DNA from: Tilletiaria anomala UBC 951
Lineage: Eukaryota; Basidiomycota; Exobasidiomycetes; Georgefischeriales; Tilletiariaceae
Reading direction: 5' to 3'
Assembly (NCBI RefSeq): GCF_000711695.1
Contig: NW_013547005.1
Coordinates: 163,570-227,569, forward strand
DNA length: 64,000 nt
The position numbers and the translations under genes are program-made. The notes under the pieces were generated by a model. The model ran no database searches and had not been told where the DNA came from. It was given only the letters and a program-made list of their open reading frames with translations. The stretch's first letter is position 1. Each line of letters starts with the position of its first letter. Positions 61,149 through 64,000 of this stretch are shown piece by piece.

Positions 61149-61251
61149 TGGTCCATACGAGGATTGAACTCGTGACCTTGGCATTACGGCAACATCACAC
61201 TTTTGTGTGAACGTATTAGTACCACGCTCTAACCAGCTGAGCTAACAGACC
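61149..61251 (-). tRNA. tRNA-Ile (anticodon AAU) with an intron
   Basis: Reading the minus strand, the acceptor stem GGTCTGT pairs with ATGGACC (two G-U pairs), with discriminator A at 61149. The D arm is GCTCAGCTGGTTAGAGC. The anticodon stem TGGTA pairs with TGCCA around loop CTAATA...A, giving anticodon AAT. The T arm is ACGAG-TTCAATC-CTCGT. An intron of about 29 nt interrupts the loop after position 37, the usual site for nuclear tRNA introns, and folds into a small hairpin (CACAC...GTGTG). A five-T terminator follows. Confidence 0.93.
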
Positions 61252-61380
61252 ATGTTGCTGCTTCAAAAGTGTCTAATATATTCCCCTTGAAAAAGTTAAC
61301 TATCACTATATGTACAGCATTACGTTCAAACATGCATGGCAAGTGGCAAAATTAACACAGAGGGGGCCAGCGCAGTTCGC

Positions 61381-62946
61381 TCAGCAGAAGAGGCTTGGCT
61401 GGAACGGAGTAAACTGCGAGCATCGTCGATGGTGTCAGGTCACAACGGCCTCAGGCCTAGAAACGGGGGAAGGGACCTACCTTGGGATTTCCGTCCATGC
61501 CGTAGTATCCGTAGCCAGGTTCCTGGAAGAGCAGAGGGTACGCAGACCGAGCGGCGCGTCAGCATGCACATGCACACATGTGCGCTTCCAAATGCTTAAA
61601 GAGACGGAGGGAGCCACGCACTTGCGAATCGCTGTAGATGTGAAAGAACCATCCAACGCCGCCGCCGCGGACGGACTTGAGGTAGGTGCACTTGCTCTCG
61701 AGCAGCTGAAAGTAGGCCTGCTCGTTGGGCACATTCGCGACAGCATCGGGTGAGTTGGGCTCAACACCGGGATAGTGCGTGCTGGGCCAACCGTTCTGGT
61801 CCCAGTAGATCTTCTTGCCGCCGCCGTGCTGGAGGAAGAAGTCGAGGTCGTTCCGCAGGTCGTGCCACGAGTTAGAGGCGCTCGAGGCGTCCTGAGCAAA
61901 GTACGGCAGCTGGTGCTGGTTGATGGGGTCGATTATATCGAACAGGTCGTAGGCCCCGCTGTCCTGCTGCGCCTGGTAGCCGTACGCCAGCTCGCTGATC
62001 GTGACGTCGATCGCGATGTTCGGGCCACCGAGGATCTGCTGCGCGCGCACAACCTCCGACATGAGCTCGTTTACGGGGAGCACATAGTCGAACAGCGGCT
62101 CGGAGCCAAACTGGACCAGCCTCACGACGAATGGCGCTTTAGGGTTCGTCGTGAGCGTCTGCAGAAGCTGGTCGCGGCGCCCAATGTAGCTTGAGTCGCC
62201 ATTAAAGCCAAACCATACGCTTGCCACAAGGCAGAAAGAAAGTCAGAGGCTCGTCTCGTCTCACGCATGAGAGCACAACCTTTGATTTTTGCTCGCACTC
62301 ACAGCGCATGTAGGCCAATGCCGACCTCGTATGCGACATTGACGATCTGGTCCCAGTAGCCGTCGTCGTCGCAGGCGCCGTAGATGCGAATGTAGCGGGC
62401 ATTGAACGAGTGCTTGGCGTCCATGAAATCGCTGCGCATCTGCGCGTAGCTCTGGCAGCTGCTTGTCTCGTAGCTGAAGCCGACGAACGCGTACTCGCTC
62501 GCGTCGTCGCACCACCAGCCGGCGAGCGCGACCGGGGGGCTGCGCGGCATCGCCTGCGTGCCGTTTCGCCCGTCGGCGGTGTTGATGAACGGGAAGCAGT
62601 GTCCGTCCCGCGACTGGCTCGTGTACGTTTCCTTGAGTGTCGCCTTACTCGCACGGGCGCTTGCGCTGTACCACCGGGCCTGCGCGACGCTCAGCGTCCT
62701 CGCCTTCTGCCCTGGAGGCGACACCCAGAAGGGCTGCTTGGCAGAGCTCGCACTGGAGCCCTTGGGTCCGATTGACAGAACCTGCTGTAGTCCTTTAGCA
62801 GTGCCCCCGCGGCCGCCGCTGCTACCACCGCTGCGGGCTGCGACAAGGGCGGCGTGGCGGCTGAGTAGTGGCGTCACGGCTTGCACGTGCGCGATGGCTG
62901 CGAACAGCGGTATGAGCAGCGCGGCAAAGCTGAGGTGCACCATCAT
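61381..62946 (-). CDS. Secreted glycoside hydrolase family 17-like protein
   Basis: On the minus strand four exons, 62946-62303, 62219-61622, 61522-61481 and 61413-61381, encode 438 residues; introns of 83, 99 and 67 nt join in phase. The N-terminus is a signal peptide (MMVHLSFAALLIPLFAAIAH, cleavage near AQA). A Ser/Gly-rich linker leads to a TIM-barrel region: ALAGWWCDDASEYAFVGFSY, FNARYIRIYGACDDDGYWDQ, ALVWFGFNGDSSYIGRRDQL, VTISELAYGYQ (Glu ~291 is a candidate acid/base) and KKIYWDQNGWPSTHYPG. In canonical GH17 beta-1,3-glucanases the last motif reads (S/T)E(T/S)GWPS with Glu as nucleophile; here the position is Gln356. The last exons give EPGYGYYGMDGNPK|FTPFQPSLFC. Four or more cysteines suggest disulfides. 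A cell-wall role is likely; catalytic activity is open. Confidence 0.82.
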
Positions 62947-63686
62947 GAGTGACTGCGAGCTTGGGCCGGGCAGATTCGCCGTGTAGACCACGCGCGTGGC
63001 GAGTCGACAGGACGGGTAGGGGAGGTGGCGCGTTGAGCAAGTGGCCTGCGTCGGCCGTATGTATGTATGTTCGCAGCCAGTGGGACGATGCTGGTGCTGC
63101 TTATCCAGGATAGTGGAGCGAGGAAAGCACGGGCGAGGGGGTTGAGGGGGAGAGGGTCTCGGTGCTAGTGCATTGTCTATCATATAAATCGCATTCTATT
63201 GCAACAGGACCCCTTATCCCATACCGCTGAGTGGAGAGGACGGCGTCTGGGCTCAGTGGTCTTGTTTGTTCTGCCTATTTCCTCGCTCCCGTTCTGGCGC
63301 TTATTCTCCGCATTCTTATCTTTTTTTTGGCACGGCCGATGGGGGCCCATCGGCCGGTTTGTGCGTGCAATGCGAACAATGTTCCAGTGGACTGGGTCCG
63401 GTCGGCCGGTTGGCTGGCTCGCTGCCATGCTTGCAATTTCGTGGGGGAGTGGCGCTGACGAGCGAATACATAAACTGGTGATGTGAACGCAAAAGTGGGA
63501 GGATAGGGTTGTCAAAGTCCCAGAAGAATGCTGCCGGCTGATGGATAGGATGGACTGCCAAGGGTACACACACTGGTGCTGTCTGCTGTGGTGCACAGTT
63601 GACTAGGCCGTTGAGCCTAGTGCTTCTCGTTCATGCATATGTATGTCGAACCGCCGGACATGCGTGTCTCCTAGTTTAAGCGCGTC
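62947..63686. other. Intergenic region upstream of the GH17-like gene
   Basis: About 740 bp with no supported gene. A GTATGTATGTATG-like microsatellite lies near 63057-63070, and a GGCCGATGGGGGCCCATCGGCC palindrome at 63336-63357 could form a hairpin. It presumably includes the promoter of the minus-strand secreted protein. Confidence 0.4.
63336..63357. repeat. Perfect 22-bp palindrome
   Basis: The arms GGCCGATGGGG and CCCCATCGGCC meet without a spacer (GGGGCCCC centre). It lies about 390 bp upstream of the GH17-like start codon. It could be a dimeric-regulator site or a hairpin; nothing else indicates a function. Confidence 0.5.
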
Positions 63687-64000
63687 ATGGCTAACCTGTT
63701 CGACAGCGCGCCAGCAAGCGGCCCTCTCACTCCCCAGCCCTCTGGACTATGTAAACGGGCGCGGTTGGGTTGGTGCCTCTCTCGGCCGAGGGAGTCGGGT
63801 TTCACGTGGTTGTGGCGCCCTGCCGTTAGGGTTACTGCAAGGATGCGCGTTGCGGTAGCATCACTCTTCTATGTGGCTGCCAACCAGGTCAGTTGGTCGT
63901 CACTCTCACTGTCAATTGTCTCTCTTGCCTCTCTTTCTTACAGCCTTGACTGACAACGTCTCGCATACAACATTCACCTTTGCTCCTTCGAAAGCATCTT
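63687..64000 (+). CDS. Possible 5' portion of a gene running off the right edge
   Basis: An ATG at 63687 opens MANLFDSAPASGPLTPQPSG, which looks protein-like. A typical donor/acceptor pair (CAG|GTCAGT near 63888 and TTCTTACAG| near 63944) is followed by a frame reading LTDNVSHTTFTFAPSKAS to the window end. The phases of these pieces do not join cleanly with any single donor I could find, so the exon structure is unresolved and no function is proposed. Confidence 0.25.

Overview
This window looks like nuclear DNA from a basidiomycete fungus, most likely Ustilaginomycotina (inference). It is GC-rich, with dense genes on both strands. Most genes carry short phase-consistent introns of about 60-146 nt, with GTGAGT/GTGCGT/GTAAGC-type donors and CTGAC/TGAC-like branch sites. 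The proteins are Ser/Ala-rich with long disordered linkers, and every recognisable product is a eukaryotic housekeeping protein. There is one intron-containing tRNA. I see no prophage, CRISPR array or intact transposon. Gene models below were built by splicing reading frames by hand; exon coordinates are given in each entry.

Layout. 1-1618 (-): truncated, unidentified disordered protein. 2801-6589 (+): unidentified 1234-aa membrane protein. 6590-8052: gene-free, with a possible MITE-like remnant. 8053-10140 (+): FAD-dependent amine-oxidase-like oxidoreductase. 11292-13285 (+): squalene synthase ERG9. 13492-16150 (-) and 16634-25881 (+): KRI1 and UTP20, a divergent pair of ribosome-biogenesis genes. 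25970-28819 (-): CEF1/CDC5 splicing factor. 29449-32935 (+): CFT2/CPSF100 mRNA 3'-end factor. 33095-34798 (-): four-TM SUR7/PalI-like protein. 36516-37962 (+): probable mitochondrial two-TM protein. 38374-43687 (+): SLP1/SUCO-type SUN-domain ER protein. 43891-45200 (-): nitronate monooxygenase. 45629-47062 (+): REV7/MAD2L2 HORMA protein. 47292-49725 (-): GYP1-type TBC RabGAP. 50241-52394 (+): borealin-like chromosomal passenger protein. 52491-54041 (-): SRAP/HMCES DNA-crosslink sensor. 54545-56059 (+): rhodanese-like plus methyltransferase fusion. 56633-57976 (+): Mediator subunit MED8. 58177-60290 (-): unidentified conserved protein. 61149-61251 (-): tRNA-Ile(AAU). 61381-62946 (-): secreted GH17-like protein. 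The right edge may hold the start of another gene.

The genes do not form one pathway. The recurring theme is core RNA metabolism (KRI1, UTP20, CEF1, CFT2, MED8) and genome maintenance/mitosis (REV7, SRAP, borealin). Several neighbours are tightly convergent (UTP20/CEF1 88 nt; borealin/SRAP 96 nt) or divergent with a shared promoter (KRI1/UTP20; GYP1/borealin; SRAP/methyltransferase; nitronate monooxygenase/REV7). The items most worth a second look are the GH17-like protein with Gln in place of the expected nucleophile Glu, the rhodanese-methyltransferase fusion, the 1234-aa orphan membrane protein, the KRI1/UTP20 bidirectional promoter, and the FAD oxidoreductase sitting next to squalene synthase.
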